This document shows positions 45,961 through 54,202 of a stretch of 64,000 bases of DNA, one piece after another (positions within the stretch are counted from its first letter, which is position 1; each line of letters begins with the position of its first letter). The notes below the pieces were generated by a model. It ran no database searches. It saw only the letters and a program-made list of their open reading frames with translations, and was not told the DNA's origin. The position numbers were made by a program, and so were the translations under genes. This DNA is from Paractinoplanes ovalisporus (lineage in GTDB: Bacteria; Actinomycetota; Actinomycetes; Mycobacteriales; Micromonosporaceae), in assembly GCF_016834655.1 (NCBI RefSeq), contig NZ_JAENHP010000002.1, positions 62,001-126,000 of the forward strand, written 5' to 3'.

Positions 45961-46617
45961 TTAACGATCACTCTCGGCCAGGGCGCGACGGATCGCGACG
46001 GCCAGTTGGACGCCTCCGGCCACGGCCAGGAACAGCCAGGCCATCGTCACCACGCTGATGAACCAACCGATCGCGGCGCTGGCGAGCAGGCCGAAGATGG
46101 CGACCAGCACCCGGGTCGGGCGTTCGGCCACCGTGACTACGCCGATCTCGGACATGCCGGCTGCGGTGGCCCGGGCCCGGGCGTACTCGTGGAGCCACGA
46201 CGCCGCGCCCGCGGTGACGACCAGCCAGCCGGGGGCGCCGGCCAGCCAGAACGCGGTGAGCCAGGCCGCCTCGCCCAGGCGGTCGGCGAGCGAGTCGTAG
46301 ACGTACCCGAGACGGGTGGCCCGGCCGGTGATCACGGCGACCGCGCCGTCCAGGCCGTCGGCGAGCGCGGCCACCAGCACCAGCACCGCCGCGAGCAGCA
46401 GGCCCCAGCGGCCCAGCGTTCCGGCCGCCACCGGCACCGACAGGCAGACGAGCAGACCCGCGGTCGTCACCGCCATCGGGCCGATCCCGCGCCGTCCGAG
46501 CCAGGAGCCGATTCCGTACGCAATCCGCACCCAGCCCCGGACCAGCACGGACGCCCGCCGCGGATCGAAGCCGCCGTGCAGCCCGGACCACGCCGTGGCG
46601 TAGTCGTCCCAGAGCAC
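45961..46617 (-). CDS. CDP-alcohol phosphatidyltransferase family protein
   Basis: A 218-residue membrane enzyme with about five membrane segments. The active-site motif DGxxDGxxAR(8)GxxxDxxxD reads DGLDGAVAV...GYVYDSLAD: all four acidic residues and the glycines are kept, but the Arg after AxxA is Val. Such enzymes move a phosphatidyl or phospho-alcohol group from CDP. The GTG at 46617 is four bases after the stop of metF, so the two are one operon. The specific head group is not evident. Confidence 0.85.
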   Translation of the reverse strand: MLWDDYATAWSGLHGGFDPRRASVLVRGWVRIAYGIGSWLGRRGIGPMAVTTAGLLVCLSVPVAAGTLGRWGLLLAAVLVLVAALADGLDGAVAVITGRATRLGYVYDSLADRLGEAAWLTAFWLAGAPGWLVVTAGAASWLHEYARARATAAGMSEIGVVTVAERPTRVLVAIFGLLASAAIGWFISVVTMAWLFLAVAGGVQLAVAIRRALAESDR

Positions 46618-46621
46618 GGCG

Positions 46622-47539
46622 CTAGGCGGCCGCGGAGAGCGGCGCCAGCAGTTGCCAGACCTCGCGCGTCGCCGTCGACCGGTTCAGGGTGATGAAGTGG
46701 ATGCCGGGCACGCCCTCGTCGAGCAGGCGGGCACACATCTCGGCGCACAGCTCGACCCCGAGCTCACGGACCGCGGCCTCGTCGCCGGCGACGCGCTCGA
46801 AGCGGGCCAGCAGCGCGGGCGGGAACGGCGCCCCGGACAGCTGGGCCGACCGCTCGATGGTCGCCATGCGGGTCACCGGCATGACGCCGGGCAGGATCGG
46901 GGTGTCGCAGCCGGTCGCCGCGACCCGGTCACGCAGGCGCAGGTAGTCGTCGGCGTCGAAGAACATCTGGGTGATCGCGAAATCGGCTCCGGCCCGGCAT
47001 TTCCGCACGAAATGAGCGGTGTCCGTCTCGACGTCGGCCGAGCGCGGGTGTTTGTAGGGGAACGCGGCCACCCCGACGCTGAAGTCGCCCGCCTCCTTGA
47101 CCAGGCGCACGAGGTCTTCCGCATAGAGCACACCCTCGGGGTGCCGGACCCAGTCACCCATCGGGTCACCGGGCGGGTCGCCGCGCACCGCGAGGACGTT
47201 GCGGATGCCCGCCCCGGCCAGCCGGCCGATCACGTTGCGCAGCTCGGCCACCGAGTGGTTGACCGCGGTGAGATGGGCCATCGGCAGCAGCGTGGTCTCG
47301 GTGGCGACCCGTTCGGTGACCGCGACCGTGGTGTCGCGCGTGGTGCCGCCCGCGCCGTAGGTGATCGAGACGAAGCTGGGCCGCAGCGACTCGAGCTCGC
47401 GGATCGCGCGCCACAGAAGCTGCTCGCCCGCCGGCGTCTTGGGCGGGAAGAACTCGAACGAGAACGTGGGCGCCGGCCCGCGCACGAGTTCGCCGATCGC
47501 CGGCGTCGCGGGGAGACGTGAGGGGAGTCCGAGAGCCAC
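46622..47539 (-). CDS. metF: Methylenetetrahydrofolate reductase
   Basis: A 305-residue TIM-barrel enzyme reducing methylene-tetrahydrofolate for methionine synthesis. [10 protein letters not shown] carries the catalytic Glu; [60 protein letters not shown] and [10 protein letters not shown] are family stretches. The family member in the corresponding mycobacterial locus is Rv2172c; length is similar. The GTG at 47539 is six bases after TAGAGT (47546-47551, minus strand). The polyprenyl synthase gene diverges from it. Confidence 0.93.
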   Translation of the reverse strand: MALGLPSRLPATPAIGELVRGPAPTFSFEFFPPKTPAGEQLLWRAIRELESLRPSFVSITYGAGGTTRDTTVAVTERVATETTLLPMAHLTAVNHSVAELRNVIGRLAGAGIRNVLAVRGDPPGDPMGDWVRHPEGVLYAEDLVRLVKEAGDFSVGVAAFPYKHPRSADVETDTAHFVRKCRAGADFAITQMFFDADDYLRLRDRVAATGCDTPILPGVMPVTRMATIERSAQLSGAPFPPALLARFERVAGDEAAVRELGVELCAEMCARLLDEGVPGIHFITLNRSTATREVWQLLAPLSAAA

Positions 47540-47545
47540 ACGGCA

Positions 47546-47571
47546 ACTCTACCGAGGGCGTCCGCTAGTTT
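47546..47571. promoter_or_regulatory. Divergent leaderless promoters of metF and polyprenyl synthase
   Basis: Minus strand TAGAGT (47551-47546) is six bases before the metF GTG; plus strand TAGTTT (47566-47571) is six bases before the GTG at 47578. The two transcription starts are only about 38 bases apart, so the -35 regions overlap. Confidence 0.6.
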
Positions 47572-47577
47572 CGTCCC

Positions 47578-48645
47578 GTGACCTCGCCCCTGGAAGCCGC
47601 CGACCTGCGCGCCCGCGTCGACAAGGCGCTCGCTGCCTTCCTCGGTGAGCAGCGTTCCCGCCTGACCGGCATCGATCCGGCCCTGGCCGCCGTCGCCGAG
47701 GCGCTGGAGGACTTCGTGCTCAAGGGCGGCAAGCGGCTGCGGCCCGCGTTCGCCTACTGGGGTTTCCGGGGTGCGGGCGGCCCCGACTCCGACCAGATCG
47801 TGGCCGCGGTCGCCTCGCTCGAACTGGTGCAGGCCAGCGCGCTGATCCACGACGACCTGATGGACCGCTCGGACACCCGGCGCGGCGAGCCGTCGGTGCA
47901 CCGGCGGTTCGAGGCCCGGCACACCGCCTCGGGCTGGCGCGGCGGGGCGGCCGCGTTCGGCGACAGCGCGGCCGTGCTGCTCGGCGATCTGGCGCTGGTC
48001 TGGTCGGACGAGCTGCTGCACACCTCGGGGGCCGGCCCAGCCGAGCTGACCCGGGCCCGCCCGGTTTTCGACGAGATGCGCACCGAGGTCACCGTCGGGC
48101 AGTACCTCGACGTGCTCACCCAGGCCACGGCCGACACGTCACTCGAGCGGGCGGGCAAGGTCGCACGCTACAAGTCGGCCAAATACACGGTCGAGCGCCC
48201 GCTGCTGCTGGGCGCGGCTCTCGCCGGGGCGGGGCAGGAGCTGCGGGCCGCGTACGCCGGTTTCGGCCTCCCGCTGGGGGAAGCGTTCCAGCTGCGGGAC
48301 GACGTGCTCGGCGTCTTCGGCGACCCCGGGCGCACCGGCAAGCCGGCCGGCGACGACCTGCGCGAGGGCAAGCGGACCTATCTGATCGCGTCGGCCTTCG
48401 CCGGGCTCGACCCCGACGGCCGTACGGAACTCGACACCGGCCTGGGCGACCAGGGGCTGGACGACAAGCGGGTGGAGCGCCTGCGGGCCCTGATCCGCGA
48501 CAGCGGCGCCCTGGCCGCCACCGAACGCCGGATCGACGAGCTGATGGCGGCCTCGCTGGCCGCGCTGGAGGGCGCGCCGGTCGACGCGGAGGCCCGGGAC
48601 GTGCTGCACCGCCTGGCCGACGCCGCCACCCGCCGTACGGTCTAG
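47578..48645 (+). CDS. Polyprenyl (geranylgeranyl-type) diphosphate synthase
   Basis: A 355-residue trans-prenyltransferase making linear isoprenoid diphosphates. First Asp-rich motif ALIHDDLMDRSDTRRG, LKGGKRLRPAFAYWGF for the diphosphate, and the second Asp-rich motif FQLRDDVLGVFGDPGRTGKPAGDDL. It corresponds to IdsA-type enzymes (Rv2173 in the matching mycobacterial locus). Product length cannot be set from the sequence with certainty. The GTG start is six bases after TAGTTT. Its stop overlaps the convergent regulator gene by four bases. Confidence 0.92.
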   Translation: MTSPLEAADLRARVDKALAAFLGEQRSRLTGIDPALAAVAEALEDFVLKGGKRLRPAFAYWGFRGAGGPDSDQIVAAVASLELVQASALIHDDLMDRSDTRRGEPSVHRRFEARHTASGWRGGAAAFGDSAAVLLGDLALVWSDELLHTSGAGPAELTRARPVFDEMRTEVTVGQYLDVLTQATADTSLERAGKVARYKSAKYTVERPLLLGAALAGAGQELRAAYAGFGLPLGEAFQLRDDVLGVFGDPGRTGKPAGDDLREGKRTYLIASAFAGLDPDGRTELDTGLGDQGLDDKRVERLRALIRDSGALAATERRIDELMAASLAALEGAPVDAEARDVLHRLADAATRRTV

Positions 48646-48992
48646 AACCCGAGCGCCTGAGCGCGCCTCTTCACCTCGCGGGCGCGATGCCCGCCGAGGC
48701 CCTTCGCCGCGTTCCCGTCCAGGGTCTCGTCCGGCTCGTACAGCCACTTGAGGGCTTCTTCGTCGTTATACCCGGAGTCACGCAGCAAGGTCAGGACGCC
48801 GGGGAGGTGCTTCAGCACTGTGCTGTTGGCCACCAGCTCCGCCGGGACCACGCGGACACCGTCACGGCGCACGGCGAGCAGATGCCCGTCGCGGATCATC
48901 TGGTGCACCTTGCTGATCGACACATCGAGCTTCGCGGACACGTCCGGCAGGTTGATCCACTCGGCCGGTCCGGCAGTTACGGAATCGCTCAC
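48642..48992 (-). CDS. Rv2175c-type DNA-binding protein
   Basis: A 116-residue winged-helix protein matching Rv2175c, a DNA-binding substrate of the kinase PknL in M. tuberculosis. The N-terminal HTH reads LPDVSAKLDVSISKVHQMIRDGHLLAVRRDGVRVVPAEL, followed by the domain GVLTLLRDSGYNDEEALKWLYEPDETLDG. The GTG at 48992 is six bases after TACGCT (48999-49004, minus strand). A PASTA kinase gene lies close by at 49860, as in mycobacteria, so regulation by phosphorylation is plausible. Confidence 0.92.
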   Translation of the reverse strand: MSDSVTAGPAEWINLPDVSAKLDVSISKVHQMIRDGHLLAVRRDGVRVVPAELVANSTVLKHLPGVLTLLRDSGYNDEEALKWLYEPDETLDGNAAKGLGGHRAREVKRRAQALGF

Positions 48993-49025
48993 TCCTACAG
49001 CGTACGAGAGCGGAGAACTGACCCG

Positions 49026-49745
49026 ATGAGCCTGCTGCGCAGGACCCGTACGGAGGTGGCCGGAGCGTGGCGTTCGCTGCGCTACGACATGGGCCGGGCA
49101 CCGGCCGAACCACCCGCCGGCGGTCCGGACGTGACCTCGACCGGGATGGGCACCTTCGGCTTGGACATCCCGGTCGGCGACGTCACCCGGGCGCCCGCGG
49201 CCCGGCGGCCCCGGCGGGCCCTGGCGGTGACCGCGTTCGGCACCCTCACCGTGGTGGGGGCGGCCGGGGCGTACCTGGGCGTGGTGAACGGGCTGGGGTC
49301 GCTCGTGTCGGAGAGCACCGCGGCCGCCGGGACCACCCCGCCGCGGGTCGCCGTGACCAGCGCCGTCGGGCTGGGGCCGTCCTCGCCGGCCGGGCGCGCA
49401 CCCGGCCCGGCCGGCCCGGCCGCTCCGGCGGCGCCGGTCACCGATGCCGCCGCGCCGCCGGCGCCCGTGCCGACCGCGCCGCGGACCCTGGACGACCCGC
49501 CCCCGCCGGCCCCGATCCGGACTGCGGACAAACCGTCAAGTCCGGAAAGTCACGGAAAGCCGCCTGTTCCCACCCCGACGGCGCCCACATCGTCGCCGTC
49601 GCCGACCCCCTCGCCGACACCGTCTCCGTCGGATTCGTCGCAATCGTCCAGCCCGGACCCCACCGCGAGCGAGACCGCGGACCCCTCGCAATCCGTTTCG
49701 CCGAGCCGTTCCTGGGATGGCCGACGCCACAAGCGACGGCATTAA
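49026..49745 (+). CDS. Single-pass membrane protein with Pro/Ser/Thr-rich outside tail
   Basis: A 239-residue protein: about 65 cytoplasmic residues, one membrane segment (about 66-86) and a long disordered tail rich in Ala, Pro, Thr and Ser (PTPTAPTSSPSPTPSPTPSPS and similar). No known domain. It lies between the Rv2175c-like gene and the PASTA kinase, so it could be a kinase substrate or anchoring protein; this rests on position only. GCGGAG precedes the ATG. Low-complexity coding makes the exact product less certain. Confidence 0.65.
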   Translation: MSLLRRTRTEVAGAWRSLRYDMGRAPAEPPAGGPDVTSTGMGTFGLDIPVGDVTRAPAARRPRRALAVTAFGTLTVVGAAGAYLGVVNGLGSLVSESTAAAGTTPPRVAVTSAVGLGPSSPAGRAPGPAGPAAPAAPVTDAAAPPAPVPTAPRTLDDPPPPAPIRTADKPSSPESHGKPPVPTPTAPTSSPSPTPSPTPSPSDSSQSSSPDPTASETADPSQSVSPSRSWDGRRHKRRH

Positions 49746-49859
49746 ATCCGCTTTTGCCGGGGCAGATCAGGCGGCGTGGCGCGTTCGGTCGTACCCGTTT
49801 GGACTCAGCTGTGACATCCTGGACTGCCCCCAAGCGAAAGCCACATACACTTCACGCCG

Positions 49860-51803
49860 ATGGACACCACAGTCGCCGACACGTTGATCGGCACGACGAT
49901 TGACGGCCGCTACCGGATCACCGGTCGCGTGGCCCGTGGTGGCATGGCAACCGTCTACACGGCCAACGACGAGCGGCTCGAACGCACCGTCGCCCTGAAG
50001 ATCATTCACCCGTCGCAAGCGACCAACGCCCACTTCGTGGACAGGTTCACCGACGAGGCCAAGACGATCGCCCGGCTCACCCATCCCAACGTCGTGGCCG
50101 TTTACGACCAGGGCCGCCATCAGGGCCTGCCCTATCTGGTCATGGAATACGTGCAGGGCAACACCCTGCGCGACCTGCTCACCCAGCGCCGCCGGCTCAA
50201 CCCGGTGGAGGCGCTGGCGATCCTCGAGCAGATGCTGGCCGCGATCGCCGCCGCCCACCGCGCCGGGCTCGTGCACCGCGACGTCAAGCCCGAAAACGTG
50301 CTGGTGGCCGAGGCGCCCAGCGGCGGCGTGGCCAACCTGGTCGACGCGGTCGTCAAGGTGGCCGACTTCGGTCTGGCCCGGGCCGTCGAGGCGAGCAGCG
50401 CCGAGGATTCCGGCCAGCTGATGGCGACCGTGGCCTACGTGGCGCCCGAGCTGGTCACCGAGGGACACGCCGACGCCCGCACAGATGTCTACTCGGCCGG
50501 CATCGTGCTCTTCGAGATGCTCACCGGCCGGGTGCCGTTCGACGGCGACGACCCGGTCGCGGTGGCCTGGGAACACGTCGACAACGACGTCCCGGCCCCG
50601 TCCAGCATCGTCAAGGGCCTGCCCTCGGTGCTCGACGACCTGACCGCCCGCGCGACCCGCCGCGACCCGGGGGCCCGCCCCACCGACGCGGGCGCGCTGC
50701 TGGCCGAGGTGCAGACCGTCCGCGACGACCTCGGGGCGGCCAACGTCGAGACCGCGCTGCTGCGCCAGGTGCCGCCCACGCGGGGCGCCGTCACCGATGC
50801 GACGACCGTGGTGCCCGCCGTCGGCGCCGCCGACCGTCCGAACTGGGCCCGCCTGCCCAACCAGGCCCCGCGCGGCCAGGAATACACGGCCGGCCGCATC
50901 CCGCGGTCCCGGTCGCGCTCGGGCGGCGGTCCCGACCGCCGCCGCATCCTGCTCAGCGCCGCCGTGGCCGTGATGGTGCTGGTCGTCGTCGGCAGCACGT
51001 GGTGGGTGACGCTGGGCCGTTACACCGACTCGCCGCCCATGGTGAACATGACCAAGGCGCAGGCCGAGCTCTATGCCCAGCAGCACGGCTTCGAGCTGTT
51101 CTTCGGCGACGGGGCCTACAGCGAAAGCGTCGCCAAGGACACGGTCGTCTCGCAGGACCCGCCGGCCAACGAGCGGATCGTCAAGGGCGGCGTCCTCACG
51201 GTCAACCTGTCGCTCGGGCCCGAGCGGTTCGCCGTGCCCGACCTGGCCGGCCTCGAGCTGGCGGCCGCGCGCGGCGAGCTCGAACAGCTCAACCTGAAGC
51301 TCAAGGAGGGCGCGGGGCAATACAGCGACACCGTGCCCGAGGGTGCGGTCATCGCCTCCGACCCCAAGACGGGCACGGCCCTCAAACGCGGGTCGACCGT
51401 CACGGTTGTGCTCAGCCAGGGGCGCGCCCCGATCCGGGTGCCCGACCTCTCCGGCAAGAACATCAACGACGCCCGCAACGAGCTGGCCCAGCTCGGCCTG
51501 ACCGCGGTCGAGCGTTACAAAGACAGCGACCAGCCGAAAGACACGGTGATCGGGCAGACCCCGAAGGCCAACACCGGCGCGACCAAGGACGACGAGGTCA
51601 CACTCGACGTCAGCAAGGGCCCGCCGTTCGTCGTGGTGCCCGACGTGAACAACCAGCCGTGCCAGCAGGCGAAGGCGACGCTGGAGGGGCTCGGTCTGCG
51701 CGTGCGGGTCGACTTCAATGGCAACGCTTTCGTACGGGGTCAGCAGCCCGCCCCGAACACGCAGGTGCCGCCCCAGTCCGAGGTAGCCATCCAGTGCTTC
51801 TAG
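49860..51803 (+). CDS. PASTA-domain serine/threonine protein kinase (PknL-position)
   Basis: A 647-residue transmembrane kinase. Kinase domain about 15-285: glycine loop GRVARGGMATVY, Lys47 in VALKII, catalytic HRDVKPEN (Asp141), DFG Asp169, APE in VAPELV. A membrane segment at about 363-383 is followed by four PASTA repeats, of which 2-4 begin with VPD. Mycobacterial PknL in the same gene position lacks PASTA repeats, so this protein is PknB-like in layout. Likely senses cell-wall fragments outside. TACACT lies eight bases before the ATG. It overlaps the endonuclease IV gene by ten bases. Confidence 0.95.
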   Translation: MDTTVADTLIGTTIDGRYRITGRVARGGMATVYTANDERLERTVALKIIHPSQATNAHFVDRFTDEAKTIARLTHPNVVAVYDQGRHQGLPYLVMEYVQGNTLRDLLTQRRRLNPVEALAILEQMLAAIAAAHRAGLVHRDVKPENVLVAEAPSGGVANLVDAVVKVADFGLARAVEASSAEDSGQLMATVAYVAPELVTEGHADARTDVYSAGIVLFEMLTGRVPFDGDDPVAVAWEHVDNDVPAPSSIVKGLPSVLDDLTARATRRDPGARPTDAGALLAEVQTVRDDLGAANVETALLRQVPPTRGAVTDATTVVPAVGAADRPNWARLPNQAPRGQEYTAGRIPRSRSRSGGGPDRRRILLSAAVAVMVLVVVGSTWWVTLGRYTDSPPMVNMTKAQAELYAQQHGFELFFGDGAYSESVAKDTVVSQDPPANERIVKGGVLTVNLSLGPERFAVPDLAGLELAAARGELEQLNLKLKEGAGQYSDTVPEGAVIASDPKTGTALKRGSTVTVVLSQGRAPIRVPDLSGKNINDARNELAQLGLTAVERYKDSDQPKDTVIGQTPKANTGATKDDEVTLDVSKGPPFVVVPDVNNQPCQQAKATLEGLGLRVRVDFNGNAFVRGQQPAPNTQVPPQSEVAIQCF

Positions 51804-52642
51804 ATCGTCGTATCGGCTCGCACACCAAGACGTCGGGCGGGCTGGCCAAGGCGGCCCTGCCCTACGTCGACGCCGCCGGGTCCGAGACGCTGCAGGTCTA
51901 CGTCTCGAACTCGCGCGGCTGGGCCCTGCCGCCCGGTGACCCGAAGCAGGACGTGCTGTTCCGCGACGGCATCGGCGAGCGCGGGATGCCGGCCTACATC
52001 CACGCCGCTCTGCTGGTGAACCTGGGCTCCCCGACCGAGCTGACGGTCGAGAAGTCGGTGGCCGTGCTGGCCCACGCGCTCGAGCGGGGCCAGGCCATCG
52101 GCGCCACGGCCGTGGTCTACCACGCCGGTAGCTCGGTCGACGAGGCCCACGACGACAAGGCGTTCCACCAGCTGCGCGAGGCCCTGCTGCCGCTGCTCGA
52201 CCGGCCCGGCCTGCCGCAGCTGCTGGTCGAACCCAGCGCCGGGGGCGGCCGCAGCCTGGCCTCCAAGGTGCAGGACCTGGAGCGTTACCTCGACGCGGTC
52301 GACAACCACCCCGGCCTCGGTGTCTGCTTCGACACCTGCCACGCGTGGGCGGCCGGGCACGACCTGGCGACGCCCGGCGGCATGACCGAGACGCTGGACG
52401 CGCTGGTCGCGACCGTGGGGCGCGACCGCCTCAAGCTGATCCACGCGAACGACTCGAAGGATGCCTGCGGCTCCACCCGCGACCGCCACGAGACGATCGG
52501 GGCGGGCCAGATCGGCACGGCGGCGTTCGCCGAGCTGATGACCCACCCGGCAACGGCCGGCGTGCCGATCATCGTCGAGACGCCGTCGGTCGAGCACGAG
52601 GGCCACGCGGCCGACATCGCGCTGCTCAAGTCCCTGCGATAG
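51794..52642 (+). CDS. nfo: Endonuclease IV (AP endonuclease)
   Basis: A 282-residue TIM-barrel enzyme that cuts DNA at abasic sites. The three-zinc ligands are all visible: His in VYHAGSS, Glu in LLVEPSAGG, CFDTCHAW (Asp, His), LIHANDSKDACGS, DRHETIGAG (Asp, His) and IIVETPS (Glu). The GTG at 51794 lies inside the end of the kinase gene, an unusual coupling of a repair nuclease to a signalling kinase. It ends 17 bases inside the convergent TetR gene. Confidence 0.94.
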   Translation: MLLDRRIGSHTKTSGGLAKAALPYVDAAGSETLQVYVSNSRGWALPPGDPKQDVLFRDGIGERGMPAYIHAALLVNLGSPTELTVEKSVAVLAHALERGQAIGATAVVYHAGSSVDEAHDDKAFHQLREALLPLLDRPGLPQLLVEPSAGGGRSLASKVQDLERYLDAVDNHPGLGVCFDTCHAWAAGHDLATPGGMTETLDALVATVGRDRLKLIHANDSKDACGSTRDRHETIGAGQIGTAAFAELMTHPATAGVPIIVETPSVEHEGHAADIALLKSLR

Positions 52643-53219
52643 CCGCTTCCAACAAAGCCCGGGCGGTCGCCCGCACGGTTGCGGCGGCCTCTTCCGGGGT
52701 CTGGCCGGCGATGTCTCGCAGCCAGATCAGCGACTCGATCCCGATCGCCGACCGCACGGCGACCGCCAGGGCGCGTCGGTCGACACCGGGGTGGCTGTCG
52801 CGCAGGGGCGCGAGGGCGTCCTCGATCCAGCCGATCGCGCGACCCCGGCGCAGCAGCGGCCGTTCCTGTCCCGGATCCTCCAGCGACAGCCGCAGTGCCG
52901 ACCGCAGCTGAGGCTCCCACCGCAGGTTGTACTCGGTGAAGGCGGCCATGAACGCGTCGAGCCGGGCCCGTGGCTCGTCCGGCGCGTCCGGGCCGAGCAG
53001 GGTGTCGGGCTGCATCTGGGGCTGGGCGGCCAGCAGCAGCGAACGCTGGTTGGCGAAATAGCGGTACGCCGTCGTTCGTGAGATCTGAGCGCGGGCTGCC
53101 GCGTCTTCGACGCGCGGGGTCGAGCCCTCCGACAGCAGCTCGCGCGCGGCCTCGACCAGCGCCTTCCGCGTACGGGATTTCTGCTCGGTGCGTCCGCTCG
53201 CCTCATATGGTATCGGCAT
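52626..53219 (-). CDS. TetR-family transcriptional regulator
   Basis: A 197-residue TetR protein: HTH TRKALVEAARELLSEGSTPRVEDAAARAQISRTTAYRYFANQRSLL, then a ligand domain. The ATG at 53219 is seven bases after TACCAT (minus strand 53232-53227), so it was preferred over the ATG at 53225. Three ATGGTA(T/C) direct repeats (53207, 53227, 53243) lie across the start and promoter and may be operator elements. The divergent cupin-like gene is a likely target. Ligand unknown. Confidence 0.9.
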   Translation of the reverse strand: MPIPYEASGRTEQKSRTRKALVEAARELLSEGSTPRVEDAAARAQISRTTAYRYFANQRSLLLAAQPQMQPDTLLGPDAPDEPRARLDAFMAAFTEYNLRWEPQLRSALRLSLEDPGQERPLLRRGRAIGWIEDALAPLRDSHPGVDRRALAVAVRSAIGIESLIWLRDIAGQTPEEAAATVRATARALLEAAIAGT

Positions 53220-53287
53220 CGCCATAATGGTACCGTCGTCCCATGGTATTGGAGTCCCACGAAGGCGGATAGCCGGAGGTGACCACC

Positions 53288-53644
53288 ATGAGCAGCGACG
53301 ATCCCGTCGTCACCGACCCCGGTCTGTATCGGGTGATCTTCGAGAACGACCGCGTACGCGTCCTGGAATACCGCGACAAGCCCGGCGACCGCACCCATCG
53401 GCATCGCCACCCCGACACGGTCATGTACACCCTGACCGCCTTCCGGCGCCGGATCAGCGCCGGCGCGCAGTCGGTCGACGTGGAGCTTCCGGCCGGTGCC
53501 GTGCGGTGGGTGGGAGCCCAGGAGCACAGCGGCGAGAACACGGGCGACACCCCGTCGCACGGCATCTTCATCGAACTCAAGGACTCGGCTCCGGCTCCGG
53601 TTGGTGGCTCGCTGGGGCCGTCGCCGTTGTCAACAGATCATTGA
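53288..53644 (+). CDS. Small cupin-like protein
   Basis: A 118-residue beta-rich protein: RVIFENDRVRVLEYRDKPGDRTHRHRHPDTVMYTL has the small-cupin pattern with three His that could bind metal; VELPAGAVRWVGAQEHSGEN is the second cupin half. GGAGG lies eight bases before the ATG at 53288, which decides against the in-frame GTG at 53279. It is divergent from TetR and probably regulated by it. Enzymatic role unknown. Confidence 0.8.
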   Translation: MSSDDPVVTDPGLYRVIFENDRVRVLEYRDKPGDRTHRHRHPDTVMYTLTAFRRRISAGAQSVDVELPAGAVRWVGAQEHSGENTGDTPSHGIFIELKDSAPAPVGGSLGPSPLSTDH

Positions 53645-53646
53645 CA
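53628..53646. promoter_or_regulatory. TGTCAA-N7-TTGACA inverted repeat before the HTH regulator
   Basis: TGTCAA (53628-53633), seven bases, TTGACA (53641-53646) is a perfect 6-bp inverted repeat, eight bases before the -10 box TAAGCT (53654-53659) and six more to the GTG at 53666. A site for autoregulation is likely. A single TTGACA recurs at 54139. Confidence 0.5.
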
Positions 53647-53665
53647 CTTGGTCTAAGCTGAGGTC

Positions 53666-54142
53666 GTGGCTGACCTCAGTGACCTCCGGGCGGTTCCGGC
53701 CGCTCGGGCGCGGCTCGACGCGCAAGAACTCGACCTGATCGACCGGGCCCGGCGCGAGGGCGCCACCTGGGGGGAGATCGCCGACGCGCTCGGGCTGCGC
53801 AGCCGCCAGGCCGCCGAGCAGCGCCGGCTGCGCCTGGTCGCGGCCGTCGGTGCGGGTGAGCAGGGCCCCGACGCGTACGGGGAAAGCCTGGCCCGCCTGC
53901 GGAAAGCCGCGCTCGAACTGCATCGCCGGGTCGGAGCCGACCGACGCTGGGACCGGCGCTTCACCCGGGCCGTGCTGGTGCGCGAGACCCTGTCGGCCGT
54001 CCCGCACGCGGCCGGGGGAGCCCTGTTCGCGCTGGCCCAGGCGGTGATCGCCGACCTCGCGGAGGTGGTCTTGCCGGCACCGACCGCGGCCGCCGTCGAG
54101 CGGCTTCGGGTCGCGCTGGCCGAGGCGTCACCAAAAGATTGA
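53666..54142 (+). CDS. HTH protein of the actinobacterial HSP18-regulator-like type
   Basis: A 158-residue protein with an N-terminal HTH (LDLIDRARREGATWGEIADALGLRSRQAAEQRRLRLV) and a helical C-terminal domain (VRETLSAVPHAAGGALFALAQAVIADLAEVVL). It resembles small actinobacterial proteins annotated as HSP18 transcriptional regulators; that name comes from memory and no small heat-shock gene is adjacent. TAAGCT lies six bases before the GTG. It precedes an MFS gene and may control it. Confidence 0.7.
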   Translation: MADLSDLRAVPAARARLDAQELDLIDRARREGATWGEIADALGLRSRQAAEQRRLRLVAAVGAGEQGPDAYGESLARLRKAALELHRRVGADRRWDRRFTRAVLVRETLSAVPHAAGGALFALAQAVIADLAEVVLPAPTAAAVERLRVALAEASPKD

Positions 54143-54186
54143 CAGATTGCCGCTCAACTCTGCAGGATGTGAGTCCTCGCGACTCA
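54139..54186 (+). promoter_or_regulatory. MFS promoter with TGAGTC-N5-GACTCA palindrome
   Basis: TTGACA (54139-54144), 18 bases, CAGGAT (54163-54168) form a promoter. TGAGTCCTCGCGACTCA (54170-54186) is a perfect 6-bp inverted repeat around a 5-base centre, located at the expected transcription start, then GGGGAGG before the ATG at 54203. Confidence 0.5.
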
Positions 54187-54202
54187 ACCCTGGGGAGGCG
54201 CC

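Noticed and set aside
53207..53250. Three ATGGTA(T/C) repeats as a certain TetR operator
   Set aside because: Spacing is uneven (20 and 16 bp) and one copy lies in the coding region, so it is mentioned only as possible.
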